A stretch of 10,972 nucleotides of DNA from CAKTOF01 sp964544345 (GCA_964544345.1 CAZJBT010000069.1:1-10972); one strand, 5' to 3'. Shown: positions 1-6,683, numbered from the stretch's first letter. Translations and numbers: made by a program. Notes: generated from the letters alone by a model not told the origin.

Positions 1-2
1 TT

Positions 3-80
3 TCAAGCGGCAAGGCTATCGCTGAATTGTATCAAACTCTGCACTTTGATTTCAATGAAACTGATATTTACGCTTATTGA
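3..80 (+). CDS. Possible C-terminal end of a protein gene entering from the left edge
   Basis: Frame 3 is open from the window edge to a TGA at 78-80 and gives 25 residues ending NETDIYAY. The composition (mixed charged, aromatic and small residues, no low complexity) looks like a genuine protein tail. Its stop would overlap the stop of the convergent lipoprotein gene by a few bases, a common arrangement for convergent genes. The fragment is too short to assign a family. Frame 1 is also open here, so this is a weak call. Confidence 0.3.
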   Translation, partial: SSGKAIAELYQTLHFDFNETDIYAY

Positions 81-480
81 TATTCGGATTCCAAGCCTTC
101 CGGGATATCCGTCACGCTCTGCTCTTTCATCAGGATTCCCGCGCCGCCGTCCGTCGGGCTCCAGTTTATAAGCCATTCATCCGTAGAATACCCCTTGTAT
201 TCGCTGATCCTGTCATCCTTGTCGCCGTCAACATAACCTATTTGTTCCCCTCGGTCACTTGCCGATGAAACACAAAACGGAACGTAAGTCCGATCTCCCC
301 AGACGACTGCCCGCACTTCCGTCACGTCCGTTTTCACGATGCAAGACTGCATATCGACCAAATCGCGCGACTTTCCGCCGCATGCTGACAGCAATAGCAT
401 CAACAAGCAAAGGACACAAAAAATATTCTTTTCAGATACATCGTTCCCGCCGCAGATCTCACGCGGATCATACTTGTCAT
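74..480 (-). CDS. Small hypothetical lipoprotein, apparently frameshifted inside its signal peptide
   Basis: The intact downstream part (406 to 74) begins LLMLLLSACGG, a signal-peptide core plus lipobox, followed by about 100 residues of mature protein including the stretches RTYVPFCV, QIGYVDGDKDDR and EYKGYSTDEWLIN. It therefore looks like a surface-anchored lipoprotein; I cannot name a function. No good start with a ribosome binding site exists in that frame. In the neighbouring frame there is a strong AGGAGG (485-490) four bases before an ATG at 478-480. That frame reads through MYLKRIFF (a second ATG at 439-441) and then hits TGA at 400-402. Adding one T to the six-T run (422-427 region, read on the minus strand) joins MYLKRIFF to CVLCLLMLLLSAC and gives a perfect type II signal peptide. 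The interval spans both pieces, so its length is not a multiple of three. The frame break is either a real mutation or a sequencing error. A short product from the TTG at 404-406 is the alternative but would lack the positively charged n-region. Confidence 0.7.
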
Positions 481-484
481 GGTG

Positions 485-490
485 CCTCCT
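485..490 (-). promoter_or_regulatory. Ribosome binding site AGGAGG for the lipoprotein gene
   Basis: A full AGGAGG is read on the minus strand, four bases upstream of the ATG at 478-480. It marks the likely original translation start, 39 bases before the second in-frame ATG (439-441), which starts the better signal peptide. It supports the view that the gene was translated in the frame upstream of the six-T run. Confidence 0.6.
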
Positions 491-528
491 CGTATGTGGT
501 GATCTAAGTCTAACTGTTTTTCGATTTC

Positions 529-557
529 AGTATAACAAATAGATCCACGCTGTACAA
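529..557 (-). promoter_or_regulatory. Sigma-A-type promoter for the lipoprotein gene
   Basis: Read on the minus strand: TTGTAC (552-557), 17-base spacer, TATACT (529-534). The expected transcription start is near 522, giving a leader of about 40 bases before the AGGAGG and the ATG at 480. It lies in the AT-rich gap between this gene and degV, so the lipoprotein gene appears to have its own transcription unit. Confidence 0.7.
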
Positions 558-668
558 GCCAGAAATCACTTCGTATTGTCAGCGTGACGCTTCCTGACAT
601 TTCCCCTTGACAGGCTCTTTGCAGCTCCGCAGCGCGGCTGCTTCCATCCGGGAGCGGCCTCGTTTTTC

Positions 669-1556
669 TCAAGCGAGCGCCTCGCCGGTCAGACAATAGC
701 GCGGCGTGCGCTCGCGGAAGAAGAACACGCCAACGCCGCCGAGACCGATGTGGACGCTCAGCACGCCGCCGATCTGGCAGATCGTGGTGCGGCATGCGGG
801 AAGAAGCGATTTGAGCTGCATCTGAACGCTCGCCGCTGCGTCTGGGTCATCTGCGTGCGTGATGGCGATGAGCTGATCCGGAAACGCTGCAGCGCGCCGC
901 GCGACCTCCTGCGCGACGGTCTCCACTGCTTTTTTCGTGCCGCGCACAATGCCCTTGACCACCATGCGTCCGCCCTCGACGTCGAGCCAAGGCCGCAGGC
1001 TCAGCCGGCTGCCGACAAAGCCGAGCGGCTTGGCGATGCGACCGCCCTTGACCATCCAGTTCAGATCGGCGACCGAGAAAATGTGCTCCACACAGCCGGT
1101 CATCGCTGTGATCTCGGCCAAGATATCGTCATAGGGTGCGCCGGCGGCCGCCATTTTCAGCGCCTGCAGCGCGATCAGGCCGGTCGCGCTGCTGCCGCCG
1201 CGCGTATCAAACGCGGTCATGCGTACGGCGGGGTAGAGCGGCTGCAGCTCGTCTATGATGACGCGGGCGAGCGAGCAGCAGCCCGACATTTCCGAGGAAA
1301 AGGCAAGGTAGATAAAGTCGATCCCGTCTGCGCAGCAGCGCGCAAAACAGCTCCGCATCGTGTCGTAGGCGATCTGCGCTGTCCCGGGGAAGATACCCCG
1401 GCGCATCAGCTTGTGTAGCTCGGCGACAGAGAGGTCGACGCCGTCGGCGTAGTCGCGCCCGTCCACGGAGATGGTCAGCGGAAGAACGCAGAGCGAATAG
1501 GGTCGCAGCAGCGTCTCCGCAAGGTCACAGGTGCTGTCGGCAATGATTTGAGTCAT
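669..1556 (-). CDS. DegV family protein (fatty-acid-binding)
   Basis: The product is 295 residues, close to the usual 280-290 for the family. DegV proteins bind a long-chain fatty acid; some act as FakB subunits that present fatty acids to the kinase FakA. No fakA is present here, so that role is inference. Visible family landmarks: IIADSTCDL at residues 4-12, FPGTAQ 56-61 (the usual P-x-T-S/A-Q segment), FSSEMSG 86-92 (the conserved Ser region near the lipid carboxylate), FDTRGGSSATG 116-126, MVKGGRI 168-174, LSLRPWLDVEGG 186-196 and the C-terminal GGVLSVHIGLGGVGV 263-277, the usual IG-x-H-x-G-x-G-x-G-V element. The start ATG (1554-1556) is preceded by GGGGAGAT at a good distance; the frame is open farther upstream only because it overlaps proC. 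It follows proC by 22 bases on the same strand, so co-transcription is likely. No clear terminator is seen downstream. Confidence 0.93.
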   Translation of the reverse strand: MTQIIADSTCDLAETLLRPYSLCVLPLTISVDGRDYADGVDLSVAELHKLMRRGIFPGTAQIAYDTMRSCFARCCADGIDFIYLAFSSEMSGCCSLARVIIDELQPLYPAVRMTAFDTRGGSSATGLIALQALKMAAAGAPYDDILAEITAMTGCVEHIFSVADLNWMVKGGRIAKPLGFVGSRLSLRPWLDVEGGRMVVKGIVRGTKKAVETVAQEVARRAAAFPDQLIAITHADDPDAAASVQMQLKSLLPACRTTICQIGGVLSVHIGLGGVGVFFFRERTPRYCLTGEALA

Positions 1557-1578
1557 GTGATCTCCCCGCTTTCTGCGC

Positions 1579-2388
1579 TCATTGGCCGCTCGCGGCGACG
1601 ACGGCCTCGGCCGCCGCGGCGCGGAAGCCGGAACGCTCAAGTGCGTGTACGCCGCGGATGGTGTAGCCGCCGGGCGAGCAGACCTCGTCCTTGAGCTGAC
1701 CTGGGTGCTTGCCGCTGCGCAATACCATGGCGGCCGAGCCGAGCACGGCCTGCGCGGCATAGCGCTGCGCCTTCTCCCGCGGCAGGCCGATCTGCACGCC
1801 CCCATCGGCCATGGCCTCGATGAACATATAGACAAAGGCGGGCGAGCAGCTGAAGACCGACATGCCAAGGTCGATCTCATGCTCCGTGGCTCGATCGATC
1901 AGACCGCAGCCCGCCAGAAGCGCCGTCAGGCTGCGAAACGTCTCGTCCTCGACCCTCGCGTTCGGGCAAAGCAGGACAAGCCCCTGACCGACGGCGACCG
2001 GCGTGTTCGGCATCGCCCGGACGACGGGGAGCGACAGCCCGGATTCGGCGAGCAGCCCCTCGATGCGCGCGAGCGAAACGCCGGCGGCGATGGAGACGAG
2101 CACCTTCTCCTCGCCCGCGGCGGAGCAGGCGGCAAGGTAGGGGAGCAGGCCGCGTACGACCTCGTCGAAGATCTGCGGCTTGAAGCCGAGCACGAGATAT
2201 CGGCCGGCGCGGACGGCCTCCTCCGGGCTGCGAACCGCGCGGCAGCCTGTCCGGGCGGCGAGCGCCTCCGATTTGGTAAATGTTGGATTATAGACCGTCA
2301 CCCGCGCCGGATCCACTGTGCGGCAGACGGCCTCCGCGATCGCGCCGCCCATACTGCCTGCGCCGATAAATGAAATACTGTCAGTCAT
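1579..2388 (-). CDS. proC: Pyrroline-5-carboxylate reductase
   Basis: Catalyses the last step of proline biosynthesis in the cytoplasm: NAD(P)H-dependent reduction of 1-pyrroline-5-carboxylate to L-proline. The product is 269 residues, the typical length. The N-terminal Rossmann fold carries FIGAGSMGGA at residues 7-16 for the dinucleotide. VRAMPNTP 123-130 is the conserved central motif, FVYMFIEAMADGG 185-197 forms the dimerisation helix region, and HPGQLKDEVCSPGGYTIRG 228-246 followed by HALE is the P5CR signature and substrate-binding loop. The ATG at 2386-2388 is chosen over an in-frame TTG at 2407-2409: the protein then begins directly at the Rossmann strand, and GGAAG lies eight bases upstream. 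It is the first gene of a probable proC-degV pair and is divergent from the gene at 2548. Confidence 0.97.
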   Translation of the reverse strand: MTDSISFIGAGSMGGAIAEAVCRTVDPARVTVYNPTFTKSEALAARTGCRAVRSPEEAVRAGRYLVLGFKPQIFDEVVRGLLPYLAACSAAGEEKVLVSIAAGVSLARIEGLLAESGLSLPVVRAMPNTPVAVGQGLVLLCPNARVEDETFRSLTALLAGCGLIDRATEHEIDLGMSVFSCSPAFVYMFIEAMADGGVQIGLPREKAQRYAAQAVLGSAAMVLRSGKHPGQLKDEVCSPGGYTIRGVHALERSGFRAAAAEAVVAASGQ

Positions 2389-2420
2389 TTCAGACACTTC
2401 CTTCCTCAAAAGCTGCTCTT

Positions 2421-2449
2421 ATCATACCGCAGAATCGTTCTGAAAAAAA
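2421..2449 (-). promoter_or_regulatory. Weak candidate promoter for proC-degV
   Basis: Read on the minus strand, TATGAT (2421-2426, five of six to TATAAT) has a T-rich hexamer 17 bases upstream (2444-2449) that is a poor -35. It would give a short leader ending in the AGGAAGGAAG sequence before the proC ATG. It is the best -10 match on this strand of the divergent gap, but the -35 is not convincing. Confidence 0.35.
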
Positions 2450-2474
2450 GCCGTTTGCCAAAAAAAGTGAACGC

Positions 2475-2503
2475 TTTACAATTCATTTAAAATTCTCTAT
2501 ACT
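2475..2503 (+). promoter_or_regulatory. Sigma-A-type promoter for the 5'-nucleotidase C-domain protein
   Basis: TTTACA (2475-2480), exactly 17 bases, TATACT (2498-2503). Both hexamers are five of six to consensus. Predicted start is about 2510, leaving a leader of about 38 bases to the ATG at 2548, with GAAGGG as the ribosome binding site. The promoter sits in the divergent gap shared with proC. Confidence 0.68.
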
Positions 2504-2547
2504 GTTGCACAGAGCCTTGAGCAACTTTTTCGTAGAAGGGAATCGGC

Positions 2548-3453
2548 ATGATCCAACAGAAATACAACTGGAGACTGAGCTTGTGCCGCGCCGTGCTGTG
2601 CCTGTTCCTGGCGCAGCTGCTTGCGGCCGGCGCATTCGCGTATGACGCGGACGAGGTGATCGGTCGAGCCGGTACGCGCTATACCGGCGTCATCGACCCG
2701 GATTCGCGCAGCGCGGAAACGGGATTGGGCAACGCTGTGGCCGACGCGGTTTGCATGGCGGCCGGCACGGAGCTGAGCATCATCCCGGGCGGCCTGATCT
2801 GCAACAATCTGATCGCCGGCGACGTCACCTGGAGCCGGCTGGAGCTGATTTTTTCCGCCGATGAGCCGCTGGCCGTGGCGGAATTGACGCCGAAGCAGCT
2901 CTGCGCGCTGCTCGAGCAGTGCATGTCCCATCTCACGGTCGACGAGCAGCAGTACATCGATTATGAAGCGTCCGCCTATGACGGCTACCCGCAGATATCA
3001 GGCTTCTCCTTCCGCTGCGACGTTTCCGCGCCGGTCGGGGAGCGGATCTCCAGGCTTACGGATTCGGACGGAAACGAGTTGGATCCGCGCGACGATCAGA
3101 CTGTGCTTCGAGTGGCCTCTGTAGCCGGCTTTTTCGCCGGCGATTACGGCCCCGGGCCGGTGGCGTATGAAACGCCGGGCGGCACGGTGCTCGACGCGAT
3201 GGCATCGTTTATCCAAGCCGGCTGCCTGACGGGGGAGGAGGACGGCCGGGTCAAGATCGTCGGTTCCTCCGACAACACGCTGCTCGGCGATTTCCCGGTC
3301 GTACTGGCCGCGCTGACGCTGATCCTGCTGGTCGTGGCGTTCCGCATCTTTTATCATCCCCAGCCGTCGTTTGCCAACGGGTTCAAAATGCCGCCGAAGT
3401 CAGAGCGCTTTGACGATCTTACGCCGCAGGATGGGGAAGAGGAAACCGGCTGA
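2548..3453 (+). CDS. Secreted, membrane-anchored protein with a lone 5'-nucleotidase C-terminal-like domain
   Basis: The product is 301 residues. Residues 11-31 form a signal peptide with a likely AFA cleavage site after residue 31. Residues about 45-235 match the C-terminal substrate-binding domain of bifunctional 5'-nucleotidases (UshA/YfkN type): ETGLGNAVADAV 57-68, PGGLI 80-84, IAGDVTW 89-95, AELTPKQLCALLEQ 111-124, PQISGFSF 148-155, a DSDGNELDP strand pair 172-180 and TVLRVASVAGFFAGDYG 185-201. A hydrophobic segment at about 249-268 is a C-terminal transmembrane anchor, followed by a short charged cytoplasmic tail. The metallophosphatase domain that normally precedes this fold is absent, so catalysis is not expected. 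Residues aligned with the UshA nucleobase and phosphate contacts appear changed. It probably acts as an extracytoplasmic binding or structural protein; the ligand is unknown. It is transcribed alone from the promoter at 2475-2503; GAAGGG precedes the ATG. Confidence 0.82.
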   Translation: MIQQKYNWRLSLCRAVLCLFLAQLLAAGAFAYDADEVIGRAGTRYTGVIDPDSRSAETGLGNAVADAVCMAAGTELSIIPGGLICNNLIAGDVTWSRLELIFSADEPLAVAELTPKQLCALLEQCMSHLTVDEQQYIDYEASAYDGYPQISGFSFRCDVSAPVGERISRLTDSDGNELDPRDDQTVLRVASVAGFFAGDYGPGPVAYETPGGTVLDAMASFIQAGCLTGEEDGRVKIVGSSDNTLLGDFPVVLAALTLILLVVAFRIFYHPQPSFANGFKMPPKSERFDDLTPQDGEEETG

Positions 3454-3708
3454 GCGGACGGTAACGCACACAGTTCTGTCCGGGAGAAAAATTTGTGTAG
3501 GGGTTCTAAGATTTTGCTGTTTCCCTTCGCGGCGCGTTCGCGCTAAAGTTGATATAGTCGGAACGGCGGCGGTGGATGCCTCGGACGTCCGCCGTACTAT
3601 CGAAATGATCCGCGAAAATGGAGCCGAATGGTCGAACGGATTGGATAATGTGCATAAAAACGATTTGCAATCTGCATAGAATCGATGGCTTTTTTACGAA
3701 AAGCGGCC
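3454..3708. other. Non-coding stretch between the 5'-nucleotidase-domain gene and the opp promoter
   Basis: No supported gene is seen. Just after the stop codon, CGGAC and GTCCG arms (about 3456-3488) can form a short hairpin, but it is followed by an A-rich rather than T-rich stretch, so I do not call a terminator. ACGGCGG (3563-3569) and CCGCCGT (3589-3595) form a seven-base-pair inverted repeat with a 19-base loop. Open frames across the stretch lack ribosome binding sites. An imperfect direct repeat near the right end is listed separately. Confidence 0.5.
3651..3686. repeat. Imperfect 14-base direct repeat, 22-base period, upstream of the opp promoter
   Basis: TGCATAAAAACGAT (3651-3664) and TGCATAGAATCGAT (3673-3686) match at 12 of 14 positions. 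The second copy ends 22 bases before the -35 hexamer at 3709. The 22-base period equals about two helical turns, which would place both copies on one face of the DNA. This is the geometry of an activator or repressor site, but no regulator can be named. Confidence 0.35.
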
Positions 3709-3737
3709 TTTCAAAAAATCACGAATGCGGTTATAAT
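3709..3737 (+). promoter_or_regulatory. Sigma-A-type promoter of the opp operon
   Basis: TTTCAA (3709-3714), 17-base spacer, perfect TATAAT (3732-3737). The predicted start is near 3744, giving a leader of about 125 bases before the binding-protein ATG. No comparable promoter is seen between the later opp genes, so this one probably drives the whole operon. Confidence 0.75.
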
Positions 3738-3772
3738 GGAGTTGCTTTTATAGTGGATTTCTGTGGTTATTT

Positions 3773-3820
3773 CGGCGGAGGAGAACCGCCGGGTAATACC
3801 CCCGGCTGCCGCGGGCAGCC
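3773..3820 (+). promoter_or_regulatory. Three overlapping hairpins in the opp leader (possible RNA regulatory element)
   Basis: The leader contains three perfect inverted repeats in series. Hairpin 1: CGGCGG (3773-3778), loop AGGAGAA, CCGCCG (3786-3791). Hairpin 2: GCCGGG (3788-3793), loop TAATACC, CCCGGC (3801-3806). Hairpin 3: GGCTGCC (3804-3810), loop GCG, GGCAGCC (3814-3820). The 3' arm of each shares bases with the 5' arm of the next, so 1 and 2 exclude each other, as do 2 and 3, while 1 and 3 can coexist. No T run follows, so this is not a plain terminator. It could be a translational or stability element; it matches no riboswitch class I recognise. Confidence 0.5.
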
Positions 3821-3867
3821 AGCGCACATCCCTGTTTCAAAACATTATTAGAAAAGGAGAATGAAAC

Positions 3868-5598
3868 ATGAAAAAACGCATCCTTGCCCTTCTGCTTGCG
3901 CTTTCGCTCGTGTTCGCTCTCGTCGCCTGCGGCGGCGCGGATGAGGACACGCCTTCTTCGGATAGCGGAAACGTAGAAACCCCGAACGACACTGCCAATC
4001 CGTCTGAGAATGGCGGCAATTCGGATACGGCTCCTGAATCCGGCGCGGTGGAAGGTGCCGCGGGTTTAGGCGGTCAGGGCGAAAAGGTCGACAAGGCCGA
4101 GCATGTCTATACTGAGTTAACCATCGGCAGCTTGTCTTCAAAGTTTATCGGTCACTTCGACGCCACTTCCGGCTTCAGCACAGATGTCGGTGGCTCGTGC
4201 ATGACCCTGCTCTTTGACAGACTGTTCTTCATTAACCCGGACAACGGCGAATGGACAAGCGAGGTTCTGTCCGACTACAGTATAGACGAGGACAACGTCG
4301 CGCATGTAACCATCAAGGAGGGCGTCGTCTTCAACAGAACCGGCGATCAGCTCCTTGCGGAGGATCTCCTGTATTCATTTGAGCGCAACGCCCTGTCCCC
4401 GCTGAACGCGGCCAACTGGGCGAAATACACAGATCTCGAAAGCGCCACAATCTCTGATGACGGCTTGACGCTCAATATCCCGTTCAACATGCCGTTTGGC
4501 GCGTGGCAGTATCAGCTCTCCGCCGGCGGTATCCTTGAAAAAAGCTGGATCGAGGAGAACGGCGGCGAGGAGAACTTCGATTGGTTCGATCCGGAACTGG
4601 CCAATGGAACCGGCCCGTACATCGCGACTGAGTATGAGATCGGTGTTTCCACCGTCTATGAGAAGGTCGACGATTGGTGGGGTGACGATGAATACTGCAC
4701 CACCGCTTACGCGTATTCGGACAAGATCACTTGCCTGCAGTATACCGACGAAACCACAATGATGGTCGACTACGAAAACGGTGTGCTCGATCTCGCCCTG
4801 GCGCTGAGTACCACCAGTATGGAGCGCGTCATTAACGATTCCTCCCTGGGCACCGCGCAGTCCGTCAGTTCCAACTGTGTTGCGTTGCTCGTGATGGACT
4901 TCGATGTGAGCGGCAACCCTATTTTTGAGAACGAAAACCTCCGGAAAGCCATCTGCTACGGCGCCGACTGGAACGCTCTGGCTGAGCTGGGCTATGGCGT
5001 CCTTTACTCGCCGGCAGAGTCCGTCCTCCCACAATCTTCACAGTACTGCGTCACGGGACATGCCTACACCTATGATCCGGAATATGCAAAGCAATGCATG
5101 GAGGAAAGCGGCCTGACCGACGTCACGCTGACTTGGGTCGTCAACAGCGGTACCGTAGCAGCAACGATCGCGGAAGGGTTTGCCGCCTATATGTCCGAGA
5201 TCGGTATTACGGTCAACCTCGAGGTCTATGATACCTTGACCTGCATCAGTATGTGGGAAACCGATCGTTCGACTGACTTCATCATGGTCTGCAACAACAA
5301 TGCAAATGCATCCGGCGATCCGTACACACTGCTGCAGTACTTGGGGAACGCGCAGAGTTTCTACTGCGCAGCTCGCATGGGCGAAGAGATCAACACCCTG
5401 ATCGACAACGGTATCTATACCTTTGACCCGGCCGTGCGTGCTGAAGCGTACTCTGAGCTGCAGGACTATCTCTACAATGACTACTCCGTCGTTCCGGTCT
5501 GCGAGTGGAACGTTGGTCTTGCTTACCACGGAGCGGTAAAGTCGACCCGCATCAACGATGTCTATCAGGTAAACCTTCGCTACATCGAAGTAGGTTGA
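3868..5598 (+). CDS. Peptide ABC transporter substrate-binding lipoprotein (SBP family 5)
   Basis: Extracellular binding component of the Opp/Dpp importer that captures peptide, or possibly another family-5 ligand, and delivers it to OppB/OppC. The product is 576 residues, typical for the OppA/DppA class. The type II signal peptide (MKKR, hydrophobic core, LVAC) puts the lipidated cysteine at residue 21. Residues about 24-75 are a flexible D/S/N/G/E-rich linker. The SBP domain then runs to the C-terminus. The family hallmark is at 148-172, where TIKEGVVFNR and LLAEDLLYSFER correspond to the usual GVKFHDGTPLTAEDVVYSFER pattern. Ligand specificity cannot be read from sequence alone. AAAGGAG eight bases before the ATG is a strong ribosome binding site. 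It is the first gene of the operon, behind the structured leader, and is followed by a stable hairpin before oppB, which fits higher expression than the membrane genes. Confidence 0.93.
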   Translation: MKKRILALLLALSLVFALVACGGADEDTPSSDSGNVETPNDTANPSENGGNSDTAPESGAVEGAAGLGGQGEKVDKAEHVYTELTIGSLSSKFIGHFDATSGFSTDVGGSCMTLLFDRLFFINPDNGEWTSEVLSDYSIDEDNVAHVTIKEGVVFNRTGDQLLAEDLLYSFERNALSPLNAANWAKYTDLESATISDDGLTLNIPFNMPFGAWQYQLSAGGILEKSWIEENGGEENFDWFDPELANGTGPYIATEYEIGVSTVYEKVDDWWGDDEYCTTAYAYSDKITCLQYTDETTMMVDYENGVLDLALALSTTSMERVINDSSLGTAQSVSSNCVALLVMDFDVSGNPIFENENLRKAICYGADWNALAELGYGVLYSPAESVLPQSSQYCVTGHAYTYDPEYAKQCMEESGLTDVTLTWVVNSGTVAATIAEGFAAYMSEIGITVNLEVYDTLTCISMWETDRSTDFIMVCNNNANASGDPYTLLQYLGNAQSFYCAARMGEEINTLIDNGIYTFDPAVRAEAYSELQDYLYNDYSVVPVCEWNVGLAYHGAVKSTRINDVYQVNLRYIEVG

Positions 5599-5641
5599 TC
5601 GAAGCGTAGGTCGGCGATTTTGCCGAACACCTGACGTGTAG

Positions 5642-5677
5642 AACATGGGGGGCGGTGCCTCCGCCCCCATGTTTTCT
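5642..5677 (+). terminator. Intercistronic hairpin with U-rich tail between the binding protein and oppB
   Basis: AACATGGGGGGCGG (5642-5655) pairs with CCGCCCCCATGTT (5661-5673) around a TGCCT loop, 13 base pairs with one bulged G, followed by TTCT to give a TTTTCT tail. A smaller hairpin, TCGGC/GCCGA (5611-5626), precedes it. Such elements after binding-protein genes usually act as partial terminators or protect the upstream mRNA from 3' exonucleases, giving excess binding protein. oppB has no promoter of its own that I can see, so termination must be incomplete. Confidence 0.7.
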
Positions 5678-5696
5678 ATTCAGGGGAGGGAACATT

Positions 5697-6683
5697 ATGT
5701 TAAAATACACGATCAAACGCCTTCTGATGTTGATCCCGGTGCTCTTAGGCGTTCTCATTATCGTTTTTACATTGAATTTTGTCATGCCGGGCGACCCGGT
5801 CGCGAACCAGCTTCCGGTTGGTTACACGGAAGAGGACTACGCGATCCAGGAGGTCAAGATGGGGCTGGATAAGCCGTATCTGGAACAGCTTGGCATCTAC
5901 ATCTGGGATGTCGTCACCAAAATGGATCTTGGCACCAGCTATTACAGCAATCGGCCGGTTTCCGATGAGATCGGCGACCGCGTCCTGGTCACGCTAAAGA
6001 TCGGTATTCTTAGTTGCCTGTTCACTGTTATCTTGTCCTTGCCGTTAGGCATTTTCTCCGCAGTCAAGCAATATTCGGCGTTGGACTATACCGTCACTAC
6101 GCTGACGGTTATTCTTGCGGCAATTCCCGGCTTCGTCTTAGCCTTGGGCGGTATCCTTCTATTCTCGCTAAAACTGAAATGGCTGCCGGCCAGCGGCTTG
6201 ACAAGCTGGAAGCATTATATTTTACCTGTGGTCTGCAACGGCCTGATGCCGGTTGCGGCCGTCGCCCGTATGACGCGTTCGTCCATGCTGGAGGTCATCC
6301 GTCAGGATTACATCCGCACCGCGCGCAGCAAGGGCCTGAAAGAGAAAAATATCATCTTTAAGCATGCGCTGAAGAATGCGCTGATCCCTGTCATTACCGT
6401 GATTGGCCAGCAGTTCAGCATGATCTTGGGCGGCTCGATCATCATTGAGTCGATCTTCTCGATCCCGGGCATGGGCATGCTGATGGTGAATGCGATCAAT
6501 ACCCGCGATTACCCTGAGGTCATGGGTATCACCTTCGTACTCTCTGCGTTCATGAGCATCCTGATGGTGCTTGTGGATTTGATGTACGCGGCTGTCGACC
6601 CGCGCGTCAAGGCGCAGTTCGCCAGCTCGAAGAAGAAAAAAATTGAGAAGAAATCGGCGGAAGGGGAGGTGAAAGCCGCATGA
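5697..6683 (+). CDS. oppB: Peptide ABC transporter permease, OppB/DppB type
   Basis: Inner-membrane channel subunit that pairs with OppC. The product is 328 residues, normal for the family. The first membrane helix is at about residues 8-30, followed by the conserved MPGDP (30-34) and an external region with MGLDKPYLEQ 55-64 and MDLGTSYYSNRPV 76-88, the usual 'DLG-S' element. Further helices lie at about 100-122, 132-158, 174-190, 232-253 and 278-300. The cytoplasmic EAA loop reads YIRTARSKGLKEKNIIFKHA at 205-224, continuing to LKNALIPV, and docks on the ATPases. The C-terminal tail is lysine-rich. The ATG at 5697-5699 is preceded by GGGGAGGG six bases away and starts the standard LKYTIKRLLMLIPVL; the frame extends upstream only through the terminator-like hairpin. 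The last four bases overlap the oppC start (ATGA). Confidence 0.95.
   Translation: MLKYTIKRLLMLIPVLLGVLIIVFTLNFVMPGDPVANQLPVGYTEEDYAIQEVKMGLDKPYLEQLGIYIWDVVTKMDLGTSYYSNRPVSDEIGDRVLVTLKIGILSCLFTVILSLPLGIFSAVKQYSALDYTVTTLTVILAAIPGFVLALGGILLFSLKLKWLPASGLTSWKHYILPVVCNGLMPVAAVARMTRSSMLEVIRQDYIRTARSKGLKEKNIIFKHALKNALIPVITVIGQQFSMILGGSIIIESIFSIPGMGMLMVNAINTRDYPEVMGITFVLSAFMSILMVLVDLMYAAVDPRVKAQFASSKKKKIEKKSAEGEVKAA

Noticed and set aside
577..599. Inverted repeat TGTCAG/CTGACA downstream of degV as a terminator
   Set aside because: The six-base-pair stem is not followed by a T run on either strand. A nearby GCAGC/GCTGC hairpin at 629-641 has the same problem. No convincing terminator for proC-degV is visible.
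750..2373. Long open frames on the plus strand (for example 750-1418 and 1582-2373)
   Set aside because: They lie antisense to degV and proC, are rich in Arg/Ala/Gly/His as expected for shadows of GC-rich codons, and have no ribosome binding sites or recognisable domains.
2466..2480. Possible cre (CcpA) site overlapping the promoter at 2475
   Set aside because: GTGAACGCTTTACA resembles the consensus but lacks one base between the half sites, so the match is not credible.
3456..3488. Hairpin just after the 5'-nucleotidase-domain gene as its terminator
   Set aside because: The CGGAC/GTCCG stem is short and interrupted, and the following bases are GGAGAAAAATTTG, not a U tract.
3606..3680. Small open frame starting ATG at 3606 (24 residues, ending NDLQSA)
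   Set aside because: Codon use is passable, but there is no ribosome binding site and no promoter, and the frame lies in the region upstream of the opp promoter.
3788..3806. Resemblance of CGGGTAATAC in the opp leader to the 16S rRNA 530 loop (GCGGTAATAC)
   Set aside because: The similarity is limited to a few bases and the flanks do not match 16S rRNA; it is coincidence.
3753..3851. Leader peptide (upstream open frame) starting GTG at 3753 in the opp leader
   Set aside because: The only Shine-Dalgarno-like GGAG (3738-3741) lies upstream of the predicted transcription start, and the frame is open through the hairpins without runs of a regulatory amino acid.
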